Origin: Candidatus Lindowiibacteriota bacterium
GTDB taxonomy: Bacteria; Lindowbacteria; 2-12-FULL-62-27
Direction: 5' to 3'
DNA: 9,363 nt
NCBI GenBank assembly: GCA_023249255.1
Contig: JAHFCY010000127.1
Coordinates: forward strand, 1-9,363
Part shown: positions 1-6,284 of the stretch, piece by piece
How the letters are laid out: every line of letters begins with the position of its first letter
Numbering within the stretch: position 1 is the stretch's first letter
Program-made: the position numbers and the translations under genes
Notes under the pieces: model-generated
What the model saw: the letters and a program-made list of their open reading frames with translations, nothing else
Databases searched by the model: none
What the model was told of the DNA's origin: nothing

Positions 1-512
1 TCAAATTCATCCGGCACGCGAATCATCATCAGCACTTGCTTGTCCGCCGAATCGTTGAACCGCACGCCCTGCACATCCGGATTGTTGAGCAACACCCGCG
101 CCCCCGGATTGTTCGCCGTTTCCACGCCCTCAAAAATATCCAGCCCGATCCGCCGCCGAATCCGCGCATTGCCGGTCAGCACGCTTCGGCCCGACGCATC
201 CAGCTTGAAATCGTCCGCCGCCGCGCCGAACACCGTCTGCCCCGGAAATGTCTTGTTGCCGGCAACGGTTTCATCCCCGCTCTTATGCACGGCCACCGCA
301 TCATCCGCCTTCAAATCATTCTGCGCCTTTTGCACCGCGTGACCCGCGACCGTCCCCGCCGGCACAACTGGCGACTTCAAAAACGTCTTCACGCCATCGA
401 TCGTCTCATTCCCGGTCGCCTCCACGGTGTCATCAGGCCCAAGCGGCACAGTATTGACCGGCACCGACAGCACCACCCCACCCGCATCCACCACCTGCGT
501 CTTCAGCGACAA
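1..512 (-). CDS. Phage tail-fibre-like structural protein, partial (C-terminus off the window)
   Basis: About 170 residues are visible and the frame stays open to the left edge, so the C-terminus is missing. I choose the TTG at 512-510: it follows the upstream gene's TAG by one base and has a GGGGG tract six bases upstream. No in-frame ATG occurs until near the window edge. The protein carries a repeated motif, ETIDGVKTF (residues 36-44) and ETVAGNKTF (81-89), the latter preceded by VHKSGD. Repeats of the type 'H.(T/S)G(N/D)ET(I/V).G.KTF' are common in phage tail fibres, baseplate-associated proteins and similar virion proteins; that is family knowledge. No signal peptide or membrane segment is seen. 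Translational coupling to the gene ending at 514 is likely. It could belong to a prophage remnant or a phage-derived particle. The exact role is unknown. Confidence 0.7.
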   Translation of the reverse strand, partial: MSLKTQVVDAGGVVLSVPVNTVPLGPDDTVEATGNETIDGVKTFLKSPVVPAGTVAGHAVQKAQNDLKADDAVAVHKSGDETVAGNKTFPGQTVFGAAADDFKLDASGRSVLTGNARIRRRIGLDIFEGVETANNPGARVLLNNPDVQGVRFNDSADKQVLMMIRVPDEF

Positions 513-513
513 C

Positions 514-885
514 CTACGCCCCCAGCACGTTGATCTGCGCCGTCGATGAATTCCCCGCCGCCGTATTCTTCACCAGCACCCGGATCCGCTTGTGGACCTC
601 GTTGACGATTTTCGCAATCAAAGAATTCCCGGCCGCTACTGCCACTGCCGGTTGAATGGACACGTCAAACGTTGTCCCGTCAATCGATCCTTCAACCTGC
701 ACATCGATCGACTGACTGCCCGAATTCTTGCACCTCACCGAAACAAACCGCGAATACCGAACCAGCACACCCACCCGCCCCTGATCAAACCCGTCCGGCG
801 CCGCCGCGATCGTTTCCGTTTCGTCCACATGCCGACGATTCAAAATGTCCTGTACGCTCTCATTCCTCGGCCCTGGCTGAGCCAT
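514..885 (-). CDS. Small beta-rich hypothetical protein, probably phage-structural
   Basis: A 123-residue protein starting at the ATG at 885, preceded by a run of G (889-894) three bases upstream as Shine-Dalgarno. A longer frame to 936 exists but would begin inside the hairpin at 909-973, so I reject it. After a polar N-terminus (MAQPGPRNESVQDILNRR) the sequence alternates hydrophobic and polar residues, for example RYSRFVSVRCKN, IDVQVEGSIDG and KRIRVLVKNTAAG. This pattern suggests a beta-sandwich such as those in phage accessory and carbohydrate-binding modules. I do not recognise a specific family. It sits directly upstream of the tail-fibre-like gene with almost no gap (TAG at 514-516, next start at 512), so the two are probably co-translated. 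A 6-bp inverted repeat (CTACAT/ATGTAG, 894-907) abuts the ribosome binding site and could be an operator or a leader hairpin. Confidence 0.65.
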   Translation of the reverse strand: MAQPGPRNESVQDILNRRHVDETETIAAAPDGFDQGRVGVLVRYSRFVSVRCKNSGSQSIDVQVEGSIDGTTFDVSIQPAVAVAAGNSLIAKIVNEVHKRIRVLVKNTAAGNSSTAQINVLGA

Positions 886-908
886 ATTCCCCCCTACATG
901 GATGTAGA

Positions 909-973
909 GTCCCCGACATAGCGGCGTTCGGCACAAGGATGTGCAACGAACGGCGCATGCCTATGTCGGGGAC
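909..973. repeat. Large imperfect hairpin, REP-like palindrome
   Basis: GTCCCCGACATAG at 909-921 is perfectly inverted at 961-973 (CTATGTCGGGGAC). Inside it, GCGGCGTTCG (921-930) pairs with CGAACGGCGC (947-956) with one mismatch, and GCAC/GTGC (931-934, 941-944) closes the centre. There is no T-run on either side, so it is a poor intrinsic terminator. It lies between the end of the hydrolase operon (1014) and the phage-like pair (885). A GTAG tetranucleotide precedes the left arm (904-907), as in many REP sequences recognised by RAYT transposases. No RAYT gene is in the window. It could be a REP element, a short miniature element, or a transcript-end hairpin. Confidence 0.7.
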
Positions 974-1013
974 CGTTCTCGTCTCTCTCCCGTATAGGAG
1001 AAATCCCCTCTCG

Positions 1014-2150
1014 TCAATCGTTTTTTGTAACAGGCAACGGAACGGGTGGATTCCCTCGGCTATTTCTTCTTAACGCAAGCGGGGAATATTTCCCTCCGCG
1101 CGCGTCTCTGCCATCTGCCGACTCGATTCGGTCCCACACCGAATCATCAATCGATTCATTCACTCCAAGATTCAATGGCCGGTGGTAAGGATAGACACAG
1201 GGGAGCATGGCATAAAGTCCACACGCGAATTCCCCAAGCGAATCATGCATCAAAGCCTCGTGTGCATCTTTCTCCACGGCAACCTCACGTGTAAACTCCA
1301 GCCCGCAGGCAGCCGCCTTCTTCTGCATCCACCTTAGCGGTATTTGTTGCAATTTCCCATTTTTGTAGCCACCGCCGACGTCTGCATGCGCTCCGGAAAA
1401 CCAACGTTGCTCTACGGTCTGTCCAGGCGACGGCTTCTTGTCGATGGACCACATCGTTGCGGCAAAATCCGGTCGATGTTCATCCATGGCCACCGCATGA
1501 TAGGCATTCTCCACCATCCTGCTTAACTGTGTGTCGTGCCAACGGTAATAATCCGAACTGAATCGAATTCCATGCACAGGCACTCCCAGCGCGCCAACGG
1601 TATCCCACACGCCAAGAAACTTCACTTTGATCTCCGGCCAACTGAATGTCTTCTTGAAAGCGGTAGCCCGTAACCCGTCCGGCTCCCATTCCTTCTCTCG
1701 ATATATGTGATATGCCTCTTCAGCGAGTGCTTCTGCTTCAGAGTCCGACGCCCCGGCGGGAATACCGCATTTCCGGATCAGGCCGACCAGACTTCTTGCC
1801 GTATACGCTCCGCGGCTGAACCCGAAAATGAAAATCTCATCACCCGACTGATAGTGTTCCGTCAGCCACAAATACCCATCCTTGATGTTTCGGGACAGCC
1901 CATATCCAAAACTTCCGCCCAATAACTTCTCACCATAATTCACTCCCACGCCCGGGTGATAATATTTGATCTGCTCGACGGCCGTTCCCGTCCCTACACC
2001 CGATTCCTCAGTCGCCTTTTTCCCCATCAACCTATATTTGCCCCGAAAACTCCGTATGGATGCCGTCAGATCATAAAGCCGATAAACGTTGGTGCGGTCA
2101 TCCCGCGTGTTCCACGTCCCGTCAAAAAAGAGGGCAAGCCTTCGATTCAT
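1014..2150 (-). CDS. DUF2235 alpha/beta hydrolase (Tle1-like phospholipase/esterase family)
   Basis: A 378-residue protein with the hallmarks of the DUF2235 family: FFDGTWN near the N-terminus (residues 8-14), the nucleophile elbow GFSRG (110-114, Ser112) within IFIFGFSRGAYTARS, the acid-bearing LGVWDTVGALGVP (Asp183), and the WFSGAHADVGGGY block (250-262, His255). Ser112, Asp183 and His255 are my proposed catalytic triad. DUF2235 includes Tle1-type T6SS phospholipase effectors and uncharacterised hydrolases, so a lipid or ester substrate is likely but unproven. It has no signal peptide or membrane segment and none of the C-terminal extension that large effectors carry. The start at 2150 is preceded by GGAAGCGG. 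It is the last gene of a three-gene operon, 21 bp after the membrane-protein gene, which may position it at or protect against membrane lipid. No VgrG, PAAR or T6SS gene is visible. Confidence 0.88.
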   Translation of the reverse strand: MNRRLALFFDGTWNTRDDRTNVYRLYDLTASIRSFRGKYRLMGKKATEESGVGTGTAVEQIKYYHPGVGVNYGEKLLGGSFGYGLSRNIKDGYLWLTEHYQSGDEIFIFGFSRGAYTARSLVGLIRKCGIPAGASDSEAEALAEEAYHIYREKEWEPDGLRATAFKKTFSWPEIKVKFLGVWDTVGALGVPVHGIRFSSDYYRWHDTQLSRMVENAYHAVAMDEHRPDFAATMWSIDKKPSPGQTVEQRWFSGAHADVGGGYKNGKLQQIPLRWMQKKAAACGLEFTREVAVEKDAHEALMHDSLGEFACGLYAMLPCVYPYHRPLNLGVNESIDDSVWDRIESADGRDARGGKYSPLALRRNSRGNPPVPLPVTKND

Positions 2151-2171
2151 ACCGCTTCCATACCCATAAAC

Positions 2172-3011
2172 CTACTTCTCAGCAGCATGAATTTCTTCAT
2201 AGGCTTTATCCCAATGATCGCTCATCCTATTAAAAATGGATGCTCCCATTACCGTCGTTACGGTCAAAGAAATCATTAAAATGTATTCAAATATTACGAT
2301 TCTATTCCCAAAAGATTTATCAAGGATATTCCAAGCACCAGCCGTCATTCTATCATCTATGAAAATCCACCATTCGGCAACCAGAGGAAAAAGGAAAAGC
2401 AACCACGTGACCATACGCAGGAGAAATTCTCTCGATTTATGAGATCCACCGGGGATATTCCAGATTTGATGCATACCGGCCATTTTGTAAAAATCTCGGA
2501 ATGGGTGGATCCCTGCTTCTCGAACTGATTCAAAGGAAATTCGCAGGGTTTCTTCTTCTCTAATGAGACAAAATAGGAAGACAATGGCCAAGACATTTAG
2601 TTGCAAGGAGCTAAAAAGAAGAAAATCGTTAATATCAAAAGTGACGTCCACGAACGGAACTTTGAATGTTCCGTTGAATTGATCATCCAAATTGTATAGT
2701 TGTCGTTGTAGAAAATCCTTATCAACGGGTGTCTGTAAACCGATTCCCATTTTCTCCAATGCGCCCCGCAACCTTTTCCGTTCCTCATCGGATACATGGT
2801 CAGTATTCGTTGGACTTTTTAATTCTTCCCAATGGTTTAAAAGGGAGTGCCGAAGGTTGATTCGATGTTCCAACCAGCTTCCTTCGCGTGTCTTCCAGTA
2901 GAAGGCAAAGATCATGGCACTTGAAAGCAAGATGATATAGAAAACAACCCGGCTCCTTTTGGAAGCCTCACCCACACCATCCAAATAAAACTTTAGTCTC
3001 TCCCAATCCAT
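2172..3011 (-). CDS. Four-helix integral membrane protein, hypothetical
   Basis: I start this at the ATG at 3011 because AGGAGG sits just upstream. The open frame extends to a TTG at 3065 without such a site. The 279-residue product has four hydrophobic segments at about 21-38, 132-150, 199-218 and 238-258. A charged region of about 90 residues lies between helices 1 and 2 (containing SDEERKRLRGALEKMG), and another between helices 2 and 3 (REEETLRISFESVREAG). I do not recognise the family. It lies between the unknown first gene and the DUF2235 hydrolase, with gaps of 66 and 21 bp, so it is probably the membrane partner of the hydrolase: anchor, immunity protein or delivery component. The DNA is clearly more AT-rich than the flanking genes, a sign of foreign origin. 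Confidence 0.8.
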   Translation of the reverse strand: MDWERLKFYLDGVGEASKRSRVVFYIILLSSAMIFAFYWKTREGSWLEHRINLRHSLLNHWEELKSPTNTDHVSDEERKRLRGALEKMGIGLQTPVDKDFLQRQLYNLDDQFNGTFKVPFVDVTFDINDFLLFSSLQLNVLAIVFLFCLIREEETLRISFESVREAGIHPFRDFYKMAGMHQIWNIPGGSHKSREFLLRMVTWLLFLFPLVAEWWIFIDDRMTAGAWNILDKSFGNRIVIFEYILMISLTVTTVMGASIFNRMSDHWDKAYEEIHAAEK

Positions 3012-3077
3012 AATTCCTCCTCTTCTCGCTGGATCGAATCCAACCTCGTTCCCAGCAGACGTCAAACTGACGGTGAC

Positions 3078-3821
3078 CTATCTATGTGCCTTTCGATCAT
3101 CATAGCCGAAAATCGCGTAATCAACGTACATGTTGCCGGTCAAATCAACCACGTCCTGGCTGTTTCTTACCCCATGCGGATAATGTTCGACTCGGTCGAG
3201 CGACATATACAGCAATCCAATTTGCTGATCTCTTTTCTTTGATAGAACGTCTCCAACGATGCTGAATATGAACTTGCCGACTTCAACGGCAGCGGTGTAT
3301 CCGGGGTTCATGGTACCCCCAATGAGAGCGGGCAAGCTGTTGGCAAACGATCCGAATTCTTGGTGATTCACCACACCCAGGATTTCCGCACCCACGTCTC
3401 TGGTTCTGTCATTTAATTTTATCGCGGTGAATTGCCAGCTGAAGTCCTCCGGTATTTCTTTGGACTGATACAGGACGTACCCCGTATCGCCGAAGAATGC
3501 GGTCTGATTGTCTTTGACCGATTCGATCGGCGTCAGTCGGCGCGTTGCCGCGACAGCCTTGACAATGTCCATCACCAATTCCTTTTTCCTCTGCGGGTCG
3601 GTTGTCTTTAGCAATTCGTCCAAATTGGGCAAATCCATGTTCCCACTTACGATTAGACTCCACAGCTGAACGGTCGCCAAGTCACGACCAAGCCCCAGAA
3701 ACCCCTTAGTGGTTTCGTTGTCAATAATCTTCACCTTGTTTATGCGAAAGTAGAACACATTGGCCTCCCGGCTGACATATGGCCAGCATCGTCGACCACT
3801 TTCGAATGCCGACGCCGTCAT
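3078..3821 (-). CDS. Hypothetical soluble protein, first gene of the hydrolase operon
   Basis: A 247-residue protein, start chosen at the ATG at 3821 (MTASAFESGRR) with GGAGG a few bases upstream. A TTG at 3848 would add nine residues that include the translated ribosome binding site. No signal peptide or long hydrophobic helix is present, although residues 175-193 (TAAVEVGKFIFSIVGDVL) are moderately hydrophobic. The ends look beta-rich: VFYFRINKVKIIDNETTKG near the N-terminus, and IGLLYMSLDRVEHY plus GNMYVDYAIFGYDD at the C-terminus. The middle (64-100) is helical and charged. I do not recognise the family. A C2-like or other beta-sandwich fold is possible but is only a guess. As the promoter-proximal gene of an operon ending in a lipase-like enzyme, it could be a sensor, chaperone or regulator of the other two. 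Confidence 0.75.
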   Translation of the reverse strand: MTASAFESGRRCWPYVSREANVFYFRINKVKIIDNETTKGFLGLGRDLATVQLWSLIVSGNMDLPNLDELLKTTDPQRKKELVMDIVKAVAATRRLTPIESVKDNQTAFFGDTGYVLYQSKEIPEDFSWQFTAIKLNDRTRDVGAEILGVVNHQEFGSFANSLPALIGGTMNPGYTAAVEVGKFIFSIVGDVLSKKRDQQIGLLYMSLDRVEHYPHGVRNSQDVVDLTGNMYVDYAIFGYDDRKAHR

Positions 3822-4051
3822 CCTACCTCCGATATATCTGAATTCCAACCTAATATTTTATGGGCCGACGGCGTATCAATTTCCAACAAAACCTTCTTCT
3901 CATCTTCCTTTTCTCACGACGTACATGACCCTCCACATCTCCGGCAACAATTGCCGCGCCTTTGCCGTTTACCGCTCATAAAATCCGGTCAAACTTCCGA
4001 TAACAATAAGTAGTAGATAGTCACGATAGAAGGTTATGAACAAAGGAGTTG
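3822..4051. promoter_or_regulatory. Divergent intergenic region between the hydrolase operon and the MerR-like gene
   Basis: This 230-bp gap must hold the promoters of two divergent transcription units. On the minus strand an AT-rich stretch at 3851-3863 (CATAAAATATTAG) lies about 18 bp downstream of TTGGAA (3887-3882) and TTGATA (3880-3875). Either pair is a plausible sigma70-like promoter for the operon, but neither matches closely. On the plus strand no convincing pair is seen; AAGGAG at 4043-4048 precedes the ATG at 4052. A perfect palindromic site, CGGCAACAATTGCCG, sits at 3942-3956, with a half-site TTGCCG at 3962-3967. The same 15-mer recurs at 4251-4265 inside the next gene, so this gap may contain the operator of that gene's product and could couple control of both units. 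Confidence 0.5.
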
Positions 4052-4265
4052 ATGAAATTGGCCCCCGATACCCACTCACACGAATCTAACCACCAACGGC
4101 AAGATCTTGCCGTAGTCCCGGCAACTATTTCCCCCAGCAATCTTTCCGGAAACTCTTGCCTCGATGACGGCAACGCTTGCCGGCAAGGCGTTGCCGGAGA
4201 GCCGGCAACAATTTCCTCCGGCATCAACCCCGGAAATACTTGCCAAGACGCGGCAACAATTGCCG
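3942..4265. repeat. Array of nine palindromic sites, CGGCAA-N3/4-TTGCCG
   Basis: Five near-identical dyads are seen: 3942-3956 and 4251-4265 (both CGGCAACAATTGCCG), 4097-4112 (spacer GATC), 4168-4182 (spacer CGC) and 4181-4196 (spacer GGCG), the last two overlapping. Four degenerate copies fill the gaps: 4119-4133 (CGGCAACTATTTCCC), 4147-4161 (CGGAAACTCTTGCCT), 4203-4217 (CGGCAACAATTTCCT) and 4231-4245 (CGGAAATACTTGCCA). Centre-to-centre steps from 4104 are about 21, 28, 21, 13, 21, 28 and 20 bp, so most neighbours lie about two helical turns apart. Iterated dyads beside a gene for a DNA-binding coiled-coil protein suggest an operator or centromere (parS-like) cluster. Protein binding is inferred, not shown. 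Confidence 0.75.
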
Positions 4266-5191
4266 AAGTGGACGGCCCCGAATGGCTCTCCGTTGAATCC
4301 GTTTCCCACCAGCTCGGCGTCTCCCCTAGGACTGTACGCTACTGGGCCCAAAAAGAGATGGTGCTCGCCAAACGCACCAAAGACGGCTGGATCATCCGCG
4401 CCGACTCACTGCCCAAATTGCCCCGCTTAAGCCCCGGTCATGCCGGCGTCAGACTCGAAGTCCAGGATTCCGCACTCCTCCAGAAAGTCGAGGACATGGC
4501 ATCCGTCATCGGTGCCCTCCGCAGCAAACTCGAAGACACCGAAGAGCGCTTGCGAGAATCCCAGCGACTCCTCCCCGAGGCCCGGGAAACCATCCGAAAG
4601 CGTGAAGAAGAAATGATACGCGCCAGAGAAAAAGCGGCGGCGGAAGAAGCGCGGCGGCTCGAACTCGAAAAATCCAAGGCCCAGGAAGAACTCAAACGAA
4701 TTGACGCGGAACGCGCGGCGCTCGAAGAAAAAATCCGGCGGGAATTGATCGAAAAGGAAAAAGCGGAAGAACAATCTCGAAGACTCCAAGCCGAAAAATT
4801 AGCGGCCGAAGAAACCGCCCGCAGGATCGAAGAAGAAATCAAACGCAAAGACGCCGAACGGAAAGCGGCAGAAGAAGCGGCTCTGCGAGTCACCGCAGAG
4901 GCATCTGCAAAAAAATTCCGCGCGCGCCTGAAAACTCTTGCCTACGCCGCTGGCATTATCGTCGTCATCGGTTCGATCGCTTTCGTTATGACGACGAAAG
5001 GTTACTCCTTCTCCAAGTCCACCCACACCGATGTGTCTCTTCAATCCAGCTCAGCGCCAATCCAGCCCGCTCCCGCCACACCTGCGGCATCCGCCGCCCC
5101 ATCGACATCCGATCCCGACGCCGCTTTCGCTCAAACCCCGGTTGTTCCATCGCAACCTCAAACGCCGAACCCGGTGCAAGAACCCCGCTAA
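4052..5191 (+). CDS. Membrane-anchored MerR-like DNA-binding coiled-coil protein, candidate partition protein
   Basis: A 379-residue protein starting at the ATG at 4052 with AAGGAG three bases upstream; the adjacent TTG is less likely. Residues 17-72 are two 28-residue tandem repeats sharing PATIS and GN(S/T)C. Residues 77-125 form a MerR/excisionase-type winged HTH (WLSVESVSHQLGVSPRTVRYW, then a GWIIRADSLPKL wing). Residues 140-290 are a long Glu/Lys/Arg/Ala coiled coil. Residues 296-313 are one hydrophobic helix preceded by KKFRARLK, predicting a cytoplasmic N-terminus. The C-terminal 65 residues are Pro/Ala/Ser-rich, probably periplasmic. HTH plus coiled coil resembles pSK1 Par (single-protein plasmid partition) and RacA (chromosome anchoring), neither of which has this membrane helix to my knowledge. 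With rep genes downstream and a palindrome array in its own 5' end, a role in tethering plasmid DNA to the membrane and in autoregulation is my inference. A membrane-bound transcription regulator is the alternative. Confidence 0.85.
   Translation: MKLAPDTHSHESNHQRQDLAVVPATISPSNLSGNSCLDDGNACRQGVAGEPATISSGINPGNTCQDAATIAEVDGPEWLSVESVSHQLGVSPRTVRYWAQKEMVLAKRTKDGWIIRADSLPKLPRLSPGHAGVRLEVQDSALLQKVEDMASVIGALRSKLEDTEERLRESQRLLPEARETIRKREEEMIRAREKAAAEEARRLELEKSKAQEELKRIDAERAALEEKIRRELIEKEKAEEQSRRLQAEKLAAEETARRIEEEIKRKDAERKAAEEAALRVTAEASAKKFRARLKTLAYAAGIIVVIGSIAFVMTTKGYSFSKSTHTDVSLQSSSAPIQPAPATPAASAAPSTSDPDAAFAQTPVVPSQPQTPNPVQEPR
4100..4267 (+). repeat. 84-bp tandem duplication (two units) in the 5' coding region
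   Basis: Unit 1 is 4100-4183 and unit 2 is 4184-4267, together encoding residues 17-44 and 45-72 of the MerR-like protein. The DNA units clearly align (for example CCGGCAAC.ATTTCC and CCGGAAA..CTTGCC in both) and the protein keeps PATIS, GN(S/T)C and flanking positions. Each unit carries four palindromic sites at about the same offsets, so the whole site array was duplicated in frame at exactly 28 codons. The two copies have diverged at many positions while the CGGCAA/TTGCCG cores persist. This suggests selection on the DNA sites rather than on the encoded peptide. Confidence 0.8.
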
Positions 5192-5339
5192 ACCAACCAC
5201 ACCGGCCCTCCCGCCCCGTTTGTCCTTTCATTGCCCGCGCTGAAATTTCGTCCCATCGTCTGCCCCGCCCAAGCCTTGCCTTTTTTTCCTTGACGCCTCC
5301 TCCGGGCAATGTTTCACTCACCCCACTGAACCTCTGACT

Positions 5340-5448
5340 GCACGGCCAACTCTGTCCCCGTAACCTGATCGACTGTCCTGAAGGTGCTGTCTCGCTGAAA
5401 AAAAGGCGGGACCGCGTGCCAATCCTTCAGGACAGCATTTGGCCGTGC
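5340..5448. repeat. Nested inverted repeats in the repA1 leader
   Basis: The 316-bp gap between the MerR-like gene (stop at 5191) and repA1 contains two nested perfect inverted repeats. The outer one is GCACGGCCAA at 5340-5349 with TTGGCCGTGC at 5439-5448. The inner one is CTGTCCTGAAGG at 5373-5384 with CCTTCAGGACAG at 5424-5435. The loop carries A7 at 5398-5404 next to a GC-rich dyad (GCGGGACCGC). Read on the minus strand this becomes a small GC stem followed by T7, a weak candidate terminator for an antisense RNA. Such leaders often control rep translation or copy number in plasmids. The first part of the gap (5192-5339) shows no gene or clear structure beyond a T7 tract near 5280 without a stem. 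Confidence 0.6.
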
Positions 5449-5477
5449 GGTCGAGAGGGTGCGGCCGCGGCCCTGCC

Positions 5478-5491
5478 CCATATATATATGG
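5478..5491. promoter_or_regulatory. 14-bp AT palindrome just upstream of repA1
   Basis: CCATATATATATGG is a perfect 14-bp palindrome that ends 16 bases before the repA1 GTG start. Its TATATAT core could serve as a -10 element or as the target of an autoregulator, but no good -35 lies 17 bp upstream, where the sequence is GC-rich (GCGGCCGCGG). The following GGAAGGGGTGGG (from 5490) supplies the ribosome binding site. Assignment as a promoter or operator is tentative. Confidence 0.4.
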
Positions 5492-5507
5492 AAGGGGTGG
5501 GTGGACC

Positions 5508-6284
5508 GTGAGCAACTTTATGTACATTCCAACGTGCTTGGCGAATGCCGGCCTTCCGCATTCGGCTTTTGGCGGCGGTGTTTGGCGGCGTCAAGCCGGC
5601 GATTTTCAGCTGTTGGTGATCGCCGGAAAAGATTCCCGGATCCCGTGCGGTTCTTACGCGCGGCTCTTTTTCATGTGGCTCGTCACGCAGGTCATCCTCC
5701 TCAAAAAACAAACCATAAAAACAAACGACAGCCTCCATTCGATCCTCAAATCCCTCGGCCTCAATACCGATGGCAAAACGCGCCGTCGCTTCAAAGACCA
5801 AGCCGCCCGGTTCCTATCCTGTTCCATGTCCATGTTCAGATTGTCCGCTGGCGCCACCGACGCGGTCCACCAAATTTGTTCCGCCTTCGATCTCCAGTGG
5901 AACCACCGCCTACCGGACAACCCCTCTTTCTTCGATTCCACTTTCCTCATCAGCGACGCCTTCTTCGACCACATTATGGCCTCCGCCTTCCCCGTCAAAA
6001 AAGAAGCAGTCATCGCCATGCGCCAATCCCCGTTCTGCCTCGACATCTACCCTTGGCTGTCCCATCGCATGAGTTACAACCGCCAGGACACCAGAATTTC
6101 CTTCGACTCCCTGGAAAATCAGTTCGGATCCGCCTTCAACCGCCCCGCGGATTTCAAACGCTCATTCCGTCACCATCTCCAAACCGTCTCCGCCCACTAC
6201 CCCGAAGCCCTTACATCCTTTTACCCAACAGGCCTCATCCTGCATCCATCCCCGACAGCGGTGCCACGGATGGCGCCCCAATGA
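5508..6284 (+). CDS. repA: RepA-type plasmid replication initiator (first copy)
   Basis: A 258-residue protein. I choose the GTG at 5508 because GGAAGGGGTGGG lies just upstream and the alignment to the second RepA in this window begins here (NFMYIPTCLANAGLP against HTFLPASLAMATLP). The frame opens earlier, at a TTG at 5439, but that falls inside an inverted repeat. Conserved blocks of the plasmid-encoded RepA family (PF04796) are visible: IPCGSYARLFFMWLVTQV (45-62), DAFFDHIMASAFPV (150-163), MRQSPFCLDIYPWLSHR (171-187), LENQFG (202-207) and a terminal GLILHPSPTAVP. These proteins bind iterons at a plasmid origin and recruit the host replication machinery. Compared with repA2 it lacks about 33 N-terminal residues, and much of the sequence differs, so the two are old paralogues or separately acquired replicons, not a recent duplication. 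Three iteron-like repeats begin 37 bp past the stop. Confidence 0.85.
   Translation: MSNFMYIPTCLANAGLPHSAFGGGVWRRQAGDFQLLVIAGKDSRIPCGSYARLFFMWLVTQVILLKKQTIKTNDSLHSILKSLGLNTDGKTRRRFKDQAARFLSCSMSMFRLSAGATDAVHQICSAFDLQWNHRLPDNPSFFDSTFLISDAFFDHIMASAFPVKKEAVIAMRQSPFCLDIYPWLSHRMSYNRQDTRISFDSLENQFGSAFNRPADFKRSFRHHLQTVSAHYPEALTSFYPTGLILHPSPTAVPRMAPQ

Noticed and set aside
256-265. TTGCCGGCAA palindrome in the tail-fibre-like gene resembling the array cores
   Set aside because: A single copy far from the array, explained by codons for AGN in the conserved motif; probably chance.
36-533. A 165-codon plus-strand frame at the left edge
   Set aside because: The product is Arg/His/Pro-rich and antisense to the tail-fibre-like gene, whose ETxxGxKTF repeats are convincing.
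3942-4265. CRISPR-like array
   Set aside because: The repeats are short dyads with variable 13-28 bp steps, mostly inside an open reading frame that itself repeats. There are no unique spacers of constant length and no cas gene.
4427-4893. Minus-strand frames of 120 and 151 codons opposite the coiled coil
   Set aside because: Their Ser/Phe/Arg-rich compositions are what the complement of a Glu/Lys/Ala-rich coiled coil yields; no ribosome binding site or motif supports them.
5270-5293. T7 tract after the MerR-like gene as a rho-independent terminator
   Set aside because: No GC-rich stem of useful length directly precedes the T-run.
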